DNA of 64,000 nucleotides from Mycolicibacter heraklionensis (GTDB lineage Bacteria; Actinomycetota; Actinomycetes; Mycobacteriales; Mycobacteriaceae): contig LZME01000065.1 in assembly GCA_001673575.1 (NCBI GenBank), positions 1 through 64,000 on the forward strand, in the 5' to 3' direction. Positions 23,319 through 32,640 of the stretch are shown one piece after another; within the stretch, counting starts at the first letter, position 1; every line of letters begins with the position of its first letter. The translations under genes were made by a program, and so were the position numbers. The notes beneath the pieces were generated by a model. That model was not told the DNA's origin. It saw nothing but the letters and a program-made list of their open reading frames with translations, and did not search any database.

Positions 23319-24487
23319 GCGGGGTGCTCATCGTCGGGGCCGGCCTGGCTGCGGTACGCACCGCCGAACAACTTCGGCGCAACGGCTTTGGCGACCCGAT
23401 CACGATCGTCGGCGCCGAAGAGCACCCGCCGTATGACCGGCCGCCGCTGTCCAAGCAGATGCTGCGTGGCGAGGTGAATGATGTTGCCTTGAAACCGGCG
23501 AGTTTCTACGACGACAACGGCATCACGTTGCGCCTCGGTGTCCCGGCTCTTGGTCTCGACGCCGCTGCGCACACCGTGGAGCTGGCCGACGGACAGCTGC
23601 TCGGCTACGACCAGCTGGTGATCGCCACCGGCCTGGTGCCCAACCGCATCGCGGCGTTCGGCGACCTGGACGGCCTTTGCGTGCTGCGCTCGCTGGACGA
23701 CTGTGTGGCGCTGCAGCGCCGGGCCGCGAGCGCACGCCGCGCCGTGGTGATCGGCGCCGGCTTCATCGGCTGCGAGGTCGCCGCCAGCCTGCGCGGTCTG
23801 GGCGTGCAGGTGACGCTGGTGGAGCCGCAGCCGGCACCTCTGGCCGGCGTGCTGGGCGAGCGGGCCGGGGCGTTGATCGCCCGGCTGCACCACGATGAGG
23901 GCGTCGACGTGCGCACCGGCGTGGCAGTTGATTCCCTCTCCGGTGGCCACGGCGTCGAGTCGGTGACGCTGTCCGACGGCTCGGTGGTGGCCGCCGATCT
24001 GGTGGTCGTGGGCATCGGGTCGAGGCCCGCCAGCGACTGGCTGACCGGCAGTGATGTCGAGGTCGCCGACGGTGTGGTCTGCGACGCGGTCGGGCGCACC
24101 AGCGCTCCGGATGTGTGGGCGATCGGCGACGTGGCGTCCTGGCGGGATGCGGCCGGAACCCAGACCCGCGTCGAGCATTGGAGCAACGTCGCCGATCAGG
24201 CGCGGACCTTGGTGGCGGCGATGCTGAACCTGGAAGCGGTGGTGAGCCCGGGCGTGCCGTACTTCTGGAGCGACCAGTACGACGTCAAGATTCAGTGCCT
24301 GGGACGGCCCGGAGCCGGCGACACCGTGCACGTGGTCGACGACGACGGCCGCCGCTTCCTGGCCTATTACGAGCGTGACGGAGTGCTGGTCGCGGTGGTG
24401 GGCGCCGGTATCCCGGAGAAGGTGCGGACGGCTCGCGCCGGGATCGCCGCTGGGGCGCCCATTTCGGAAGTGCTGCAGCCGGTCTAG
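23315..24487 (+). CDS. Rubredoxin reductase (FAD-dependent)
   Basis: 390 aa flavoprotein that passes electrons from NAD(P)H to rubredoxin. FAD-binding [18 protein letters not shown] at the N terminus, NAD(P)H-binding [16 protein letters not shown] in the middle, and [15 protein letters not shown] near residue 265. Start GTG 23315 overlaps the rubB stop. AlkT-like, last gene of the alkB-rubA-rubB-reductase operon. Its TAG stop shares bases with the TAG stop of the convergent gene on the other strand. Confidence 0.93.
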   Translation: MSGVLIVGAGLAAVRTAEQLRRNGFGDPITIVGAEEHPPYDRPPLSKQMLRGEVNDVALKPASFYDDNGITLRLGVPALGLDAAAHTVELADGQLLGYDQLVIATGLVPNRIAAFGDLDGLCVLRSLDDCVALQRRAASARRAVVIGAGFIGCEVAASLRGLGVQVTLVEPQPAPLAGVLGERAGALIARLHHDEGVDVRTGVAVDSLSGGHGVESVTLSDGSVVAADLVVVGIGSRPASDWLTGSDVEVADGVVCDAVGRTSAPDVWAIGDVASWRDAAGTQTRVEHWSNVADQARTLVAAMLNLEAVVSPGVPYFWSDQYDVKIQCLGRPGAGDTVHVVDDDGRRFLAYYERDGVLVAVVGAGIPEKVRTARAGIAAGAPISEVLQPV

Positions 24488-25332
24488 GGTCGCCAGCCGC
24501 GGGCTTGTAGCGCCTCGGTAACGCGGCGGATGGTCTCTTTGAGGTTGTCCTCGTTGATCACCCGGATGTTGATCCAGCCCAGGCGTTCCAGCCGGCGCTG
24601 CCGCTTGTGGTCTTTGACGTACTGCGGACGATCCTTCTGGTGGTGCTCGCCGTCGTACTCGGCCGACACCTTGTAGTCCTCCCAGCCCATATCGAGCCAG
24701 GCGAACGGCCAATATCCCCGCTCGATCACCGGGATCTGGGTGGTCGGGGCGGGCAGGCCGGCGTCGACAAACCGCAGCCGCAGCCAGGACTCCTGGAGCG
24801 AGGCAGCCCCCGCATCGACCAGCGGAAGCGCCACCCGCAACTTGCGTAAACCGCGTGCGCCTTTGTGATGCTTGGCGATCAGCAGCACATCCTCGCTGCT
24901 GAACGGGGTGGCCCAGCCGAGGGCGTCGAGGCGGGCCACCGCCTGTCGTCTGGGCAGGTGGCGACCCAGGTCGTAGGCGGTGCGGGCCGGCGTGGTGACC
25001 GGTAGGCCGGCGACCGTGGCTATTTCGTCGTCGGCCAGGGTTTCGTCGCGAACGATCAGGCCCGGTTGCGTGCGGGTGTCGTGCGCGATGAGCTCAATGT
25101 CCACGTCGGCGTCGACCCACTGGGCCCCGTGCAGCGCCGAGGCTGCGACCCCGGCGATCACCCCTTGGCGCCCGGAGGCGAGCCAGGCCGCCGTCGTGCG
25201 ATCACGCAAGGTGGGCGTTGTGTCCTTGGGCAGATAGATCCCGCGAAAGAGCGGGCGATACCACCGCTGCAGCTCGTGACGGGTCAGCCGGCCCGCGGCG
25301 ATCGCCTCGCTGCCGACGAAGACCCTTTCCAT
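24484..25332 (-). CDS. AbiEi-like / DUF559-type hypothetical protein
   Basis: 282 aa. The N terminus (AIAAGRLTRHELQRWYRPLFRGIYLP) looks like the winged-helix antitoxin-like domain of AbiEi relatives. The C terminus resembles DUF559 PD-(D/E)XK nuclease-like folds, with the probable active-site stretch EYDGEHHQ and a terminal RLERLGWINIRV. It corresponds by position to Rv3714c. No toxin partner (AbiEii nucleotidyltransferase) is adjacent, so it should be treated as a solitary protein of unknown function. It converges on the reductase gene with overlapping stop codons. Confidence 0.65.
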   Translation of the reverse strand: MERVFVGSEAIAAGRLTRHELQRWYRPLFRGIYLPKDTTPTLRDRTTAAWLASGRQGVIAGVAASALHGAQWVDADVDIELIAHDTRTQPGLIVRDETLADDEIATVAGLPVTTPARTAYDLGRHLPRRQAVARLDALGWATPFSSEDVLLIAKHHKGARGLRKLRVALPLVDAGAASLQESWLRLRFVDAGLPAPTTQIPVIERGYWPFAWLDMGWEDYKVSAEYDGEHHQKDRPQYVKDHKRQRRLERLGWINIRVINEDNLKETIRRVTEALQARGWRP

Positions 25333-25366
25333 GGCGCGATGGTGCCCCCGGGCACCGACACTTCCT

Positions 25367-25423
25367 CGAAACCGACGTTTTGCAGGCCTCTACTCGCACT
25401 TTCCCTGCAAAACGTCGGTTTCG
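25367..25423 (-). terminator. Perfect 20-bp inverted repeat downstream of recR
   Basis: Arms at 25367-25386 and 25404-25423 are perfectly complementary, with a 17-nt loop. It begins 16 bp after the recR stop on the leftward strand and ends 35 bp before the DUF559-type gene start. A strong transcript-end hairpin is the simplest reading. The exceptional perfection could also indicate a dispersed palindromic element. Confidence 0.6.
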
Positions 25424-25438
25424 CGGCAAAGGGTAACG

Positions 25439-26050
25439 TCAGGCCATGGCGCGGCGGCCGGTGAAGGCCCGGCCCAATGTCAGCTCGTCAGCGAACTCCA
25501 GGTCGCCGCCCATCGGCAACCCGGACGCCAACCGCGTCACGCTGAGCCCGGGAATGTCGCGCAGCACCCGCACCAAATAGGTGGCGGTGGCCTCGCCCTC
25601 GGTGTTGGGGTCGGTGGCGATGATCACCTCGCTGACGTCCACCCCATCGACCCGCTCCCCGACCCGATTCAGCAGCTCACGCACCCGCAGCTGCTCGGGG
25701 CCGATTCCCGACAAGGGGTCCAGCGCGCCGCCGAGCACGTGGTAGCGGCCGCGGAACTCCCGGGTGCGTTCGATGGCGGCGACGTCCTTAGGCTCCTCGA
25801 CGACGCAGATCTGGGCGAAGTCGCGGCGCGGGTCCCCGCAGATCCGGCACCGCTCCGCGTCGGAGACGTTGCCGCACACCTCGCAGAACCGCACCCCGTC
25901 GCGGACCTTGGTGAGCACCGCGGTAAGCCGGTCGATCTCCGGCGGCTCCACCGACAGCAGGTGAAACGCGATCCGCTGGGCGCTCTTGGGGCCGATGCCC
26001 GGCAGCTTGCCCAGTTCGTCGATCAGGTCCTGAACCGGACCCTCAAACAC
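25439..26050 (-). CDS. recR: Recombination mediator RecR
   Basis: 203 aa. N-terminal helix-hairpin-helix ([17 protein letters not shown]), zinc finger of four Cys ([17 protein letters not shown]), and Toprim domain ([14 protein letters not shown]). It loads RecA with RecO at gaps and breaks. The start ATG at 26050 directly abuts the ebfC stop, so the two are one leftward operon, the normal bacterial ebfC-recR arrangement. Confidence 0.96.
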   Translation of the reverse strand: MFEGPVQDLIDELGKLPGIGPKSAQRIAFHLLSVEPPEIDRLTAVLTKVRDGVRFCEVCGNVSDAERCRICGDPRRDFAQICVVEEPKDVAAIERTREFRGRYHVLGGALDPLSGIGPEQLRVRELLNRVGERVDGVDVSEVIIATDPNTEGEATATYLVRVLRDIPGLSVTRLASGLPMGGDLEFADELTLGRAFTGRRAMA

Positions 26051-26386
26051 CTAGGCTCCCGGCATGCCGAGCGCGCCGCCCATGCCGCCGGCCAGCGGTG
26101 ACAGCCGCTGCTGGGCCAGCGTGTGCGCCTTCTTCGAGGCGTCTGCGAGCGCTCCCACGAGCAAGTCCTGCAGAGTCTCGATGTCCTCGGGGTCGACGAC
26201 CTTCGGGTCGATGTGCACCGCGAGCACCTCGCCGCTGCCGTTGGACGTGACCTTGACCAGGCCGTTTCCGGCCTCCCCGTGCACCTCGGTGACGGCCAGC
26301 TCCTGCTGCGCCTGCAGCAGTCGCTGCTGCATCTGCTGAGCCTGGGCCAGCAACGCCGACATGTCGGGCGGGCCTCCTGGTTGCAT
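26051..26386 (-). CDS. ebfC: YbaB/EbfC nucleoid-associated protein
   Basis: 111 aa, with the YbaB/EbfC fold: a coiled N-terminal helix ([19 protein letters not shown]), a central beta region ([20 protein letters not shown]) and a C-terminal helix. It binds DNA as a dimer. Start ATG 26386. It is the first gene of the ebfC-recR operon and diverges from the amidase gene at 26506. Confidence 0.92.
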   Translation of the reverse strand: MQPGGPPDMSALLAQAQQMQQRLLQAQQELAVTEVHGEAGNGLVKVTSNGSGEVLAVHIDPKVVDPEDIETLQDLLVGALADASKKAHTLAQQRLSPLAGGMGGALGMPGA

Positions 26387-26493
26387 GACACTCCCCTTGC
26401 GTTTGTCGTGTGCGTGGTCTCGACTGGGTTGCGGCTTGGTTTCAGCTCCGAGACCCGGTGCGTGTGAGAATTCCAGCGTAGACGGCCCCGGCC

Positions 26494-26499
26494 TACGTT
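26494..26499 (+). promoter_or_regulatory. -10 element of a leaderless amidase transcript
   Basis: TACGTT, then 6 nt (GGCGGC), then the GTG start at 26506. No Shine-Dalgarno precedes the start. Confidence 0.6.
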
Positions 26500-26505
26500 G
26501 GCGGC

Positions 26506-27279
26506 GTGCGCGTACCAGTTCTTGTCCGTGTCGGTATCGCGATCACCACCGGCCTGGTGGTGGCCGCCGCGGTGCCGAGCGCCCCGCTGGCTCCCTTGGC
26601 CTCGGCAGCCCCCGGCAACATCGCCGGCATGATCGTGTTCCTCGACCCCGGCCACAGCGGCGCGGGTGACCCCGCCGCCCTGTCGCGTCAGGTGCCCAAC
26701 GGCCGGGGCGGCACCAAGAACTGCCAGACCAGCGGCACCGCGACCAACTCCGGCTATCCCGAGCACAGCTTCGCCTGGGACACCACACTGCGGATCCGCC
26801 AAGCCCTCAATTCCGCCGGGGTCCGCACCGCGATGTCGCGAGGTGACGACAACGGGCCGGCTCCGTGCATCGACGCACGCGCCGCGGCGGCCAATGCGCT
26901 GCACCCCAATGCCATCGTGTCCATCCACGCCGACGGCGGACAGCCCGCCGGCCGCGGATTCCACGTCAACTACTCCGCACCTCCGCTGAACCCGGCCCAG
27001 GAGGGCCCGGCAGTGCGGTTCGCCCAGATCATGCGCAGCCAGTTGCAGGCCGCGGGCATTCCGCCGGCCAACTACATCGGCACCGACGGCTTGAAGGGTC
27101 GCGCCGACCTGGCCGGGCTCAACCTGGCCGAATACCCCTCGATCCTCGTCGAGCTCGGCAACATGAAAAATGCCACCGATGCGGCCCTCATGGAGAGCCC
27201 GGCGGGCCGCCAGCGTTACGCCGACGCGGTCGCGCGCGGCATCGCCAGCTTCCTGAGCGCTCAGACACAAGTGCCCTAA
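26506..27279 (+). CDS. N-acetylmuramoyl-L-alanine amidase (Ami1 type)
   Basis: Zinc amidase_3 enzyme that cleaves the MurNAc-peptide bond in peptidoglycan. 257 aa with a signal sequence ([17 protein letters not shown]). Zinc ligands: His in FLDPGHSG, Glu in YPEHSF, His in VSIHADGG. Catalytic Glu in LVELGNM. It corresponds to Rv3717 (Ami1) and has a paralog at 51842-52582 in this window. Start GTG 26506 follows a TACGTT -10 at 6 nt, predicting leaderless translation. Confidence 0.93.
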   Translation: MRVPVLVRVGIAITTGLVVAAAVPSAPLAPLASAAPGNIAGMIVFLDPGHSGAGDPAALSRQVPNGRGGTKNCQTSGTATNSGYPEHSFAWDTTLRIRQALNSAGVRTAMSRGDDNGPAPCIDARAAAANALHPNAIVSIHADGGQPAGRGFHVNYSAPPLNPAQEGPAVRFAQIMRSQLQAAGIPPANYIGTDGLKGRADLAGLNLAEYPSILVELGNMKNATDAALMESPAGRQRYADAVARGIASFLSAQTQVP

Positions 27280-27332
27280 CTCGCAGCGCTGCGGCGTGCG
27301 CGTCCGCCGATCCGCCGTTAGCGTGGGAGGTG

Positions 27333-28712
27333 ATGTCCGTTCGGCCGGCCGATACACCGACATCCCACGCGCGGGGGGTGCGCCGGCTGCTGGACAGCTA
27401 CCGCAACATCCCCGCTGACGAATCGGTCCGGCTGGCCAAGCCCACCTCCAACCTGTTTCGGGCACGCGCGAAGCGCCAAGCACCCGGTCTGGACACCTCG
27501 GGCCTGGTGAGCGTCATCGCCGTCGACCCGGAGAACCGCACCGCCGACGTCGACGGCATGTGCACCTATGAGGATCTGGTCGCGGCCACCCTCCCCTACG
27601 GCCTGGCGCCGTTGGTGGTCCCGCAGCTCAAGACGATCACCGTCGGCGGTGCGGTCAGCGGCCTGGGAATCGAGTCGGCGTCGTTTCGCAACGGGCTTCC
27701 CCACGAGTCGGTGCTGGAGATGGACGTGCTCACCGGCGACGGCGAACTGTTGACGGTATCGCGCGACCAGCATGAGGATCTGTTCCACGCGTTTCCGAAT
27801 TCCTATGGCACGCTGGGGTATTCGACGCGTCTACGGATCGAGCTGGAGGCCGTCAAGCCGTTCGTCGCGTTGCGACACATCCGCTTCGATTCCCTGGACG
27901 AGCTGGTCGCGACGATGGACCGCATCATCGATACCGGCGGGCTCGAAGGCGTTCCGGTGGACTACCTCGACGGCGTGGTGTTCAGCCCCCGGGAGAGTTA
28001 CCTGTGTGTCGGTATCGCGACCGATTCCCCCGGCGCCGTCAGCGACTACACCGGCCAGCAGATCTACTACCGCTCGATTAGGCACGCGCACGGGATCAAA
28101 GACGACCGGCTGACCATCCACGACTACCTGTGGCGCTGGGACACCGACTGGTTCTGGTGCTCGCGCGCGTTCGGCGCCCAGCGTCCCCTGGTGCGCCGGT
28201 GGTGGCCGCGGCGCTACCGGCGCAGCAGTGTCTACTCGAAGCTGATCGCCTACGACCAGCGCTTCGCCATCGCCGACCGGATCGAGAAGCGGCATAACCG
28301 CCCGCCTCGTGAGCGAGTGGTGCAGGACATCGAGGTCCCGCTGGAGCGCTGCCGGCAATTCCTGGACTGGTTCTTCGCTCACGTCCCGATCGAGCCGGTG
28401 TGGCTGTGCCCGCTCCGGCTGCGCGGCGACGAGGAGTGGCCGCTGTACCCGATCCGGTCCAATCGCACCTACGTCAACGTCGGGTTCTGGTCATCGGTCC
28501 CCGCCGGCGCTACCGAGGGAGCCACCAATCGCCTGATCGAGGCCAAGGTGAGCGAGCTCGACGGCCACAAGTCGTTGTACTCCGACTCTTACTACACCGC
28601 CGCGGAGTTTGACGAGCTCTACGGCGGTGAAACCTATCGGCGGATCAAAAAGACTTACGACCCGGACTCGCGGCTACTGGACCTCTACGCCAAGGCGGTG
28701 CGACGACGATGA
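27333..28712 (+). CDS. bfaA: FAD-binding oxidoreductase, 10-methyl fatty acid synthesis (BfaA/TmsA-like)
   Basis: 459 aa. N-terminal FAD_binding_4 (PCMH) domain with VDGMCTYEDLVAATLPYGLAPLVVPQLK and TVGGAVSGLGIESASFRNG; the C-terminal part resembles DHCR24-type reductases. Overlaps the next methyltransferase by 4 bp. Homologous flavoprotein/methyltransferase pairs make tuberculostearic (10-methylstearic) acid: the methyltransferase forms the 10-methylene acid and the flavoprotein reduces it. Position matches Rv3719. Start ATG 27333 with GGGAGG immediately upstream, and TAGCGT 8 nt upstream. Confidence 0.8.
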   Translation: MSVRPADTPTSHARGVRRLLDSYRNIPADESVRLAKPTSNLFRARAKRQAPGLDTSGLVSVIAVDPENRTADVDGMCTYEDLVAATLPYGLAPLVVPQLKTITVGGAVSGLGIESASFRNGLPHESVLEMDVLTGDGELLTVSRDQHEDLFHAFPNSYGTLGYSTRLRIELEAVKPFVALRHIRFDSLDELVATMDRIIDTGGLEGVPVDYLDGVVFSPRESYLCVGIATDSPGAVSDYTGQQIYYRSIRHAHGIKDDRLTIHDYLWRWDTDWFWCSRAFGAQRPLVRRWWPRRYRRSSVYSKLIAYDQRFAIADRIEKRHNRPPRERVVQDIEVPLERCRQFLDWFFAHVPIEPVWLCPLRLRGDEEWPLYPIRSNRTYVNVGFWSSVPAGATEGATNRLIEAKVSELDGHKSLYSDSYYTAAEFDELYGGETYRRIKKTYDPDSRLLDLYAKAVRRR

Positions 28713-30013
28713 CGATCGACAGCGAGCAGGTACGCACTCCGACCGGCAGATTGAGCCTGGCCCAGGTGCTGGAGACCCTGGCCACCGACGGACACCTGCC
28801 GCTGCGCTTCACCGCCTACGACGGCAGCAGCACCGGGCCCGAGGACGCCCCCCTGGGCTTGGACCTGCTGACCCCGCGTGGCACCACCTATCTGGCCACC
28901 GCCCCCGGCGACCTGGGGATGGCCCGCGCCTACATCTCCGGCGACCTGGGGCTGCGCGGCGTGCACCCCGGGGATCCCTATCGGCTGCTCAAGGCACTGG
29001 CCGACGAGCTGCACTTCAAACGGCCCTCGCCGAGAGTGCTGGCCAACATCGTGCGCTCGATCGGGATCGAACATCTGGTGCCGATCGCCCCGCCGCCCCA
29101 AGAAGCACTCCCCCGGTGGCGGCGCATCGCGGAAGGTTTGCGGCACAGCAAGTCTCGGGACGCCGGGGCGATCCATCACCACTACGACGTGTCCAACGAC
29201 TTCTACGAGTGGGTGCTGGGGCCGTCGATGACCTACACCTGCGCGGTCTATCCAACCCCGGACGCGACGCTGGAGCAGGCGCAGGAGAACAAGTACCGGC
29301 TGATCTTCGACAAGCTGCGGTTGAGCCCCGGCGACGTGCTGCTCGACGTGGGCTGCGGCTGGGGCGGCATGGTGCGCTACGCGGCACGGCACGGGGTGCG
29401 CGCCATCGGTGCGACACTGTCGGCCGAGCAGGCCCAGTGGGCGCAGCGCGCGATCGCGGACGCCGGCCTGTCCGACCGGGCCGAGGTGCGGCACTGCGAC
29501 TACCGCGACGTCGCCGAATCCGGGTTCGACGCGGTCTCCTCGATCGGGATGACCGAACACATCGGGGTGGCCAACTACCCCGCCTACTTCGGATTCCTCA
29601 AATCCAAGCTGCGTCCCGGCGGCCTGCTGCTCAACCACTGCATCACCCGGGCGGACAACAAATCCAGTGCGACCGCGGGCGATTTCATCGACCGCTATGT
29701 GTTCCCCGACGGGGAGCTGGCCGGATCCGGCCGGATCATCAGCGAGATCCAGGACGTCGGCCTAGAGGTACTGCACACCGAGAACCTGCGCAACCACTAC
29801 GAGCTGACCCTGCGCGACTGGTGCGCCAACCTGGTGGCGCACTGGGACGACGCCGTGGCCGAGGTCGGGCTGGCCACCGCCAAGGTGTGGGGCCTGTACA
29901 TGGCCGGTTCCCGGCTGGGCTTCGAGCACAACGGCATTCAGCTCCATCACGCGCTGGCGGTCAACGGCGCCGACGGCGCCGGCCTGCCGCTGCGGCCGTG
30001 GTGGCGGCCCTAA
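28709..30013 (+). CDS. bfaB: SAM-dependent fatty acid methyltransferase (BfaB/TmsB-like)
   Basis: 434 aa cyclopropane-fatty-acid-synthase family enzyme. SAM motif LLDVGCGWGGMVRYAA (about residue 210), IHHHYDVSNDFYEWVLG, and the active-site region SSIGMTEHIG. The N-terminal extension is typical of this subgroup. Translationally coupled to the flavoprotein gene (ATGA), so the pair should act together on the delta-9 double bond of membrane oleoyl chains. Closely related to the second copy at 31326-32636. Confidence 0.82.
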   Translation: MTIDSEQVRTPTGRLSLAQVLETLATDGHLPLRFTAYDGSSTGPEDAPLGLDLLTPRGTTYLATAPGDLGMARAYISGDLGLRGVHPGDPYRLLKALADELHFKRPSPRVLANIVRSIGIEHLVPIAPPPQEALPRWRRIAEGLRHSKSRDAGAIHHHYDVSNDFYEWVLGPSMTYTCAVYPTPDATLEQAQENKYRLIFDKLRLSPGDVLLDVGCGWGGMVRYAARHGVRAIGATLSAEQAQWAQRAIADAGLSDRAEVRHCDYRDVAESGFDAVSSIGMTEHIGVANYPAYFGFLKSKLRPGGLLLNHCITRADNKSSATAGDFIDRYVFPDGELAGSGRIISEIQDVGLEVLHTENLRNHYELTLRDWCANLVAHWDDAVAEVGLATAKVWGLYMAGSRLGFEHNGIQLHHALAVNGADGAGLPLRPWWRP

Positions 30014-30018
30014 AAGCC

Positions 30019-31251
30019 CTAGCGGCTCTGGCGGCGCGCGAAGGCCGGGGCCCGCTCCGGGCGCACGCCCACCCCGACCAGGTAAGCCGGAATCGCCGAG
30101 AGCCAGGGCAACATCGCGAACAGCCTGCCCACGCTCGCGGGCGGGCTGAGGTTCTGGCCGCGCAGGATGGGGTTCAGCGCCCGGTGCGCTGCCCGCTGCA
30201 CCGATTGGGTGACGACGGTGGGCAGCTGCCGGCGTCGCTGCACGGCGGCCAGATCCCGAACGGTCACCCGCCCTTGCCGTAGCGGCTCGGCCAGGATGGT
30301 CGCAGCGGCCACCGCATCCTGCACCGCCAGATTGATGCCGACCCCACCCACCGGCGACATGGCGTGTGCGGCGTCGCCGATGCACAAGAGCCCGTCAATG
30401 CTCCAGTGCCGCAACCGATTCACTCGCACATCAAGGTGTTTGACGTCGTCCAGGCTCTGCAGCGCCTCCACCGAATCCGCGGCCTCGGGAATGAGCTCGA
30501 CCACGTCGCGGCGGAACCCCTCGATGCCGCGCGCCCGCTTGTCGGCGTCGGTGCCCTTGCGCCCCAGGTAGGCGACCTGAAAGTAACTGTCGCGCGGAAT
30601 CATGATCGCGGCCCGCCCCGGTCCGAGGCGCGGCAACAAGGTGGGCTGGGCGGCGCGATCGTTCGGCAGCCGGAACCACCACACATCGAAGTTCACCGGA
30701 AACTCGCGTGAGTGCAGGCCCGCCTCATGCCGCGCGACCGACCAGCGCCCGTCGCAGGCCACCGTGAGATCGGCACGCAGTTCGCCGATGCCCTCGCCAT
30801 CGCGGTAGCGCACTCCGGCCACCCGACCGTTCTCGTGCAGCAGCCCGGTGACCTCGGTCTGCATTCGCAAGGTGAACGTCGGCTCGGTCTGCGCAGACTC
30901 CGCGAGCAGGTTGAGCAGGTCCCACTGCGGCACCATCGCAACATAGGGGTGCGGCTGGCGACGCAGCCGACCGAAATCGACCACCGTGACGTCGCGCCCG
31001 GCCACGTCGAGGCTGACCTGATGGATCTCACTGTGCCCCAGCGTCGTGAAACGCTCCCAGAGCCCGAGCTCATCAAGAAGGCGCAGGGTGGTGGGGTGCA
31101 CGGTGTCGCCACGGAAATCGCGCAGAAAGTCGGCGTGCTTCTCCAGCAGCGTCACCTCCACGCCGGCCCGGGCCAGCAACAACCCGAGAACCATGCCTGC
31201 CGGTCCGCCACCGACGATCGCGCAGGTGGTTGCTTCGGTCATAGCGCCCAT
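30019..31251 (-). CDS. PHBH-fold FAD-dependent monooxygenase
   Basis: 410 aa. GGGPAGMVLGLLLARAG for FAD binding, the DG motif (VACDGRWSVAR) and the GD motif (CIGDAAHAMSPVGGVGINLA), so it belongs to the group-A aromatic-hydroxylase/UbiH-like fold. The substrate is unknown. It lies antiparallel between two closely related fatty acid methyltransferases, converging on the first and diverging from the second. Start at ATG 31251 or 31242; neither has a strong Shine-Dalgarno. Confidence 0.85.
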   Translation of the reverse strand: MGAMTEATTCAIVGGGPAGMVLGLLLARAGVEVTLLEKHADFLRDFRGDTVHPTTLRLLDELGLWERFTTLGHSEIHQVSLDVAGRDVTVVDFGRLRRQPHPYVAMVPQWDLLNLLAESAQTEPTFTLRMQTEVTGLLHENGRVAGVRYRDGEGIGELRADLTVACDGRWSVARHEAGLHSREFPVNFDVWWFRLPNDRAAQPTLLPRLGPGRAAIMIPRDSYFQVAYLGRKGTDADKRARGIEGFRRDVVELIPEAADSVEALQSLDDVKHLDVRVNRLRHWSIDGLLCIGDAAHAMSPVGGVGINLAVQDAVAAATILAEPLRQGRVTVRDLAAVQRRRQLPTVVTQSVQRAAHRALNPILRGQNLSPPASVGRLFAMLPWLSAIPAYLVGVGVRPERAPAFARRQSR

Positions 31252-31325
31252 AGAAGTGCGACGTTACCTGTGTTTGAGATGCCTTCCAGGCGGTTATCCG
31301 CATCTCGGCAAGGGGGGTTCATATC

Positions 31326-32636
31326 ATGGCGGCCAAAACACTGACCAAAAGCACGAAAACCACCAACGGCAAGCTGGGTTTGGCCGAGATTCTGATGCTT
31401 CTGGCGGGCGGCGGCCAGCCACCGCTGAAGATCTCCGCCTACGACGGCAGCAGCGTCGGACCCGGCGACACGGAGCTGGGCGTCGATCTGTTGAACCCCC
31501 GCGCCACCGCCTATCTGGCCACCTCACTCGGTCAACTCGGGATCGCCCGCGCCTACGTCGCCGGCGATCTGGAACTGCGCGGCGTGCACCCCGGCAATCC
31601 GTACCCGGTGCTCAACGCCATGGCGGACCTGGAATTCAAGCACCCGTCGCCGCGCGAGTTGGCCAACATCGTCCGTTCCATCGGGCTGAAGAACCTGAAG
31701 CCGATCCCGCCACCACCGGAGGAGGCCCCACCCCGATGGCGTCGCACCGCGGAGGGACTGCGGCATTCCAAGGCTCGCGACGCCGACGCGATCCATCACC
31801 ACTACGACGTCTCCAACACCTTCTACGAGTGGGTGCTCGGCCCGTCGATGACCTACAGCTGTGCGATCTACCCCAATCCCGGTGCGAGCCTGGAGGAAGC
31901 GCAGGAGAACAAGTACCGGCTGATCTTCGAAAAGCTGCGCCTGCAAGCCGGCGACCGGCTGCTCGACGTGGGCTGCGGCTGGGGCGGCATGGTGCGCTAC
32001 GCCGCCCGCCGCGGCGTTCAGGCGTTGGGGGTGAGCCTGTCGGCCGAACAGGTCGAGTGGGCACGAAGGGCGATCGCCGACGAGGGACTCGCGGGCCTGG
32101 CCGAAGTGCGGCACTGCGACTACCGCGACATCCGCGAGGACGGGTTCGACGCCATCTCTTCGATCGGGGTGAGCGAGCACATCGGGGTGAAGAACTACCG
32201 CTCCTACTTCGGCTTCCTCAAGTCGAAGTTGCGCACCGGTGGGCTGCTGCTCAATCAATGCGTGACGCTGCCGGACAACTCGATCTACCGCGGCGACGCC
32301 TTCACCGACCGCTATGTCTTCCCCGACGGCGAGATCACCGGCTCGGGCCGCGTGATCTCCGACATTCAGCAGACCGGGCTCGAAGTGCTGCACGAGGAGG
32401 ACTTCCGCCACCACTACGCGATGACGCTGCGGCAGTGGGGACGCAACCTGGTGTCGCACTGGGACGAGGCCGTCGCCGAGGTCGGGCTGGGGCGGGCCAA
32501 GGTGTGGGGGCTGTACATGGCGGCGTCGGTGCTGTGCTTCGAGCGCAACCTGTTCCAGCTGCATCAGGTGTTGGCCAGCAATGTCGACCGTGACGGTGAC
32601 GACGACCTGCCGCTGCGGCCTTGGTGGCAGCCCTAG
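31326..32636 (+). CDS. Second CFA-family fatty acid methyltransferase
   Basis: 436 aa and strikingly similar to the product of 28709-30013 over its whole length (shared IHHHYDVSN, LLDVGCGWGGMVRYAAR, QENKYRLIFEKLRL, RYVFPDGE, LPLRPWW ends). It starts at ATG 31326 with an AAGGGGGG Shine-Dalgarno. Unlike the first copy it has no flavoprotein partner, so it may leave a 10-methylene product, make another modification, or share the flavoprotein. One of the two copies corresponds to Rv3720. Confidence 0.85.
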   Translation: MAAKTLTKSTKTTNGKLGLAEILMLLAGGGQPPLKISAYDGSSVGPGDTELGVDLLNPRATAYLATSLGQLGIARAYVAGDLELRGVHPGNPYPVLNAMADLEFKHPSPRELANIVRSIGLKNLKPIPPPPEEAPPRWRRTAEGLRHSKARDADAIHHHYDVSNTFYEWVLGPSMTYSCAIYPNPGASLEEAQENKYRLIFEKLRLQAGDRLLDVGCGWGGMVRYAARRGVQALGVSLSAEQVEWARRAIADEGLAGLAEVRHCDYRDIREDGFDAISSIGVSEHIGVKNYRSYFGFLKSKLRTGGLLLNQCVTLPDNSIYRGDAFTDRYVFPDGEITGSGRVISDIQQTGLEVLHEEDFRHHYAMTLRQWGRNLVSHWDEAVAEVGLGRAKVWGLYMAASVLCFERNLFQLHQVLASNVDRDGDDDLPLRPWWQP

Positions 32637-32640
32637 CCGA

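Noticed and set aside
24484..25332. A complete AbiE toxin-antitoxin pair
   Set aside because: Only the AbiEi/DUF559-like protein is present; no nucleotidyltransferase toxin gene is adjacent on either side.
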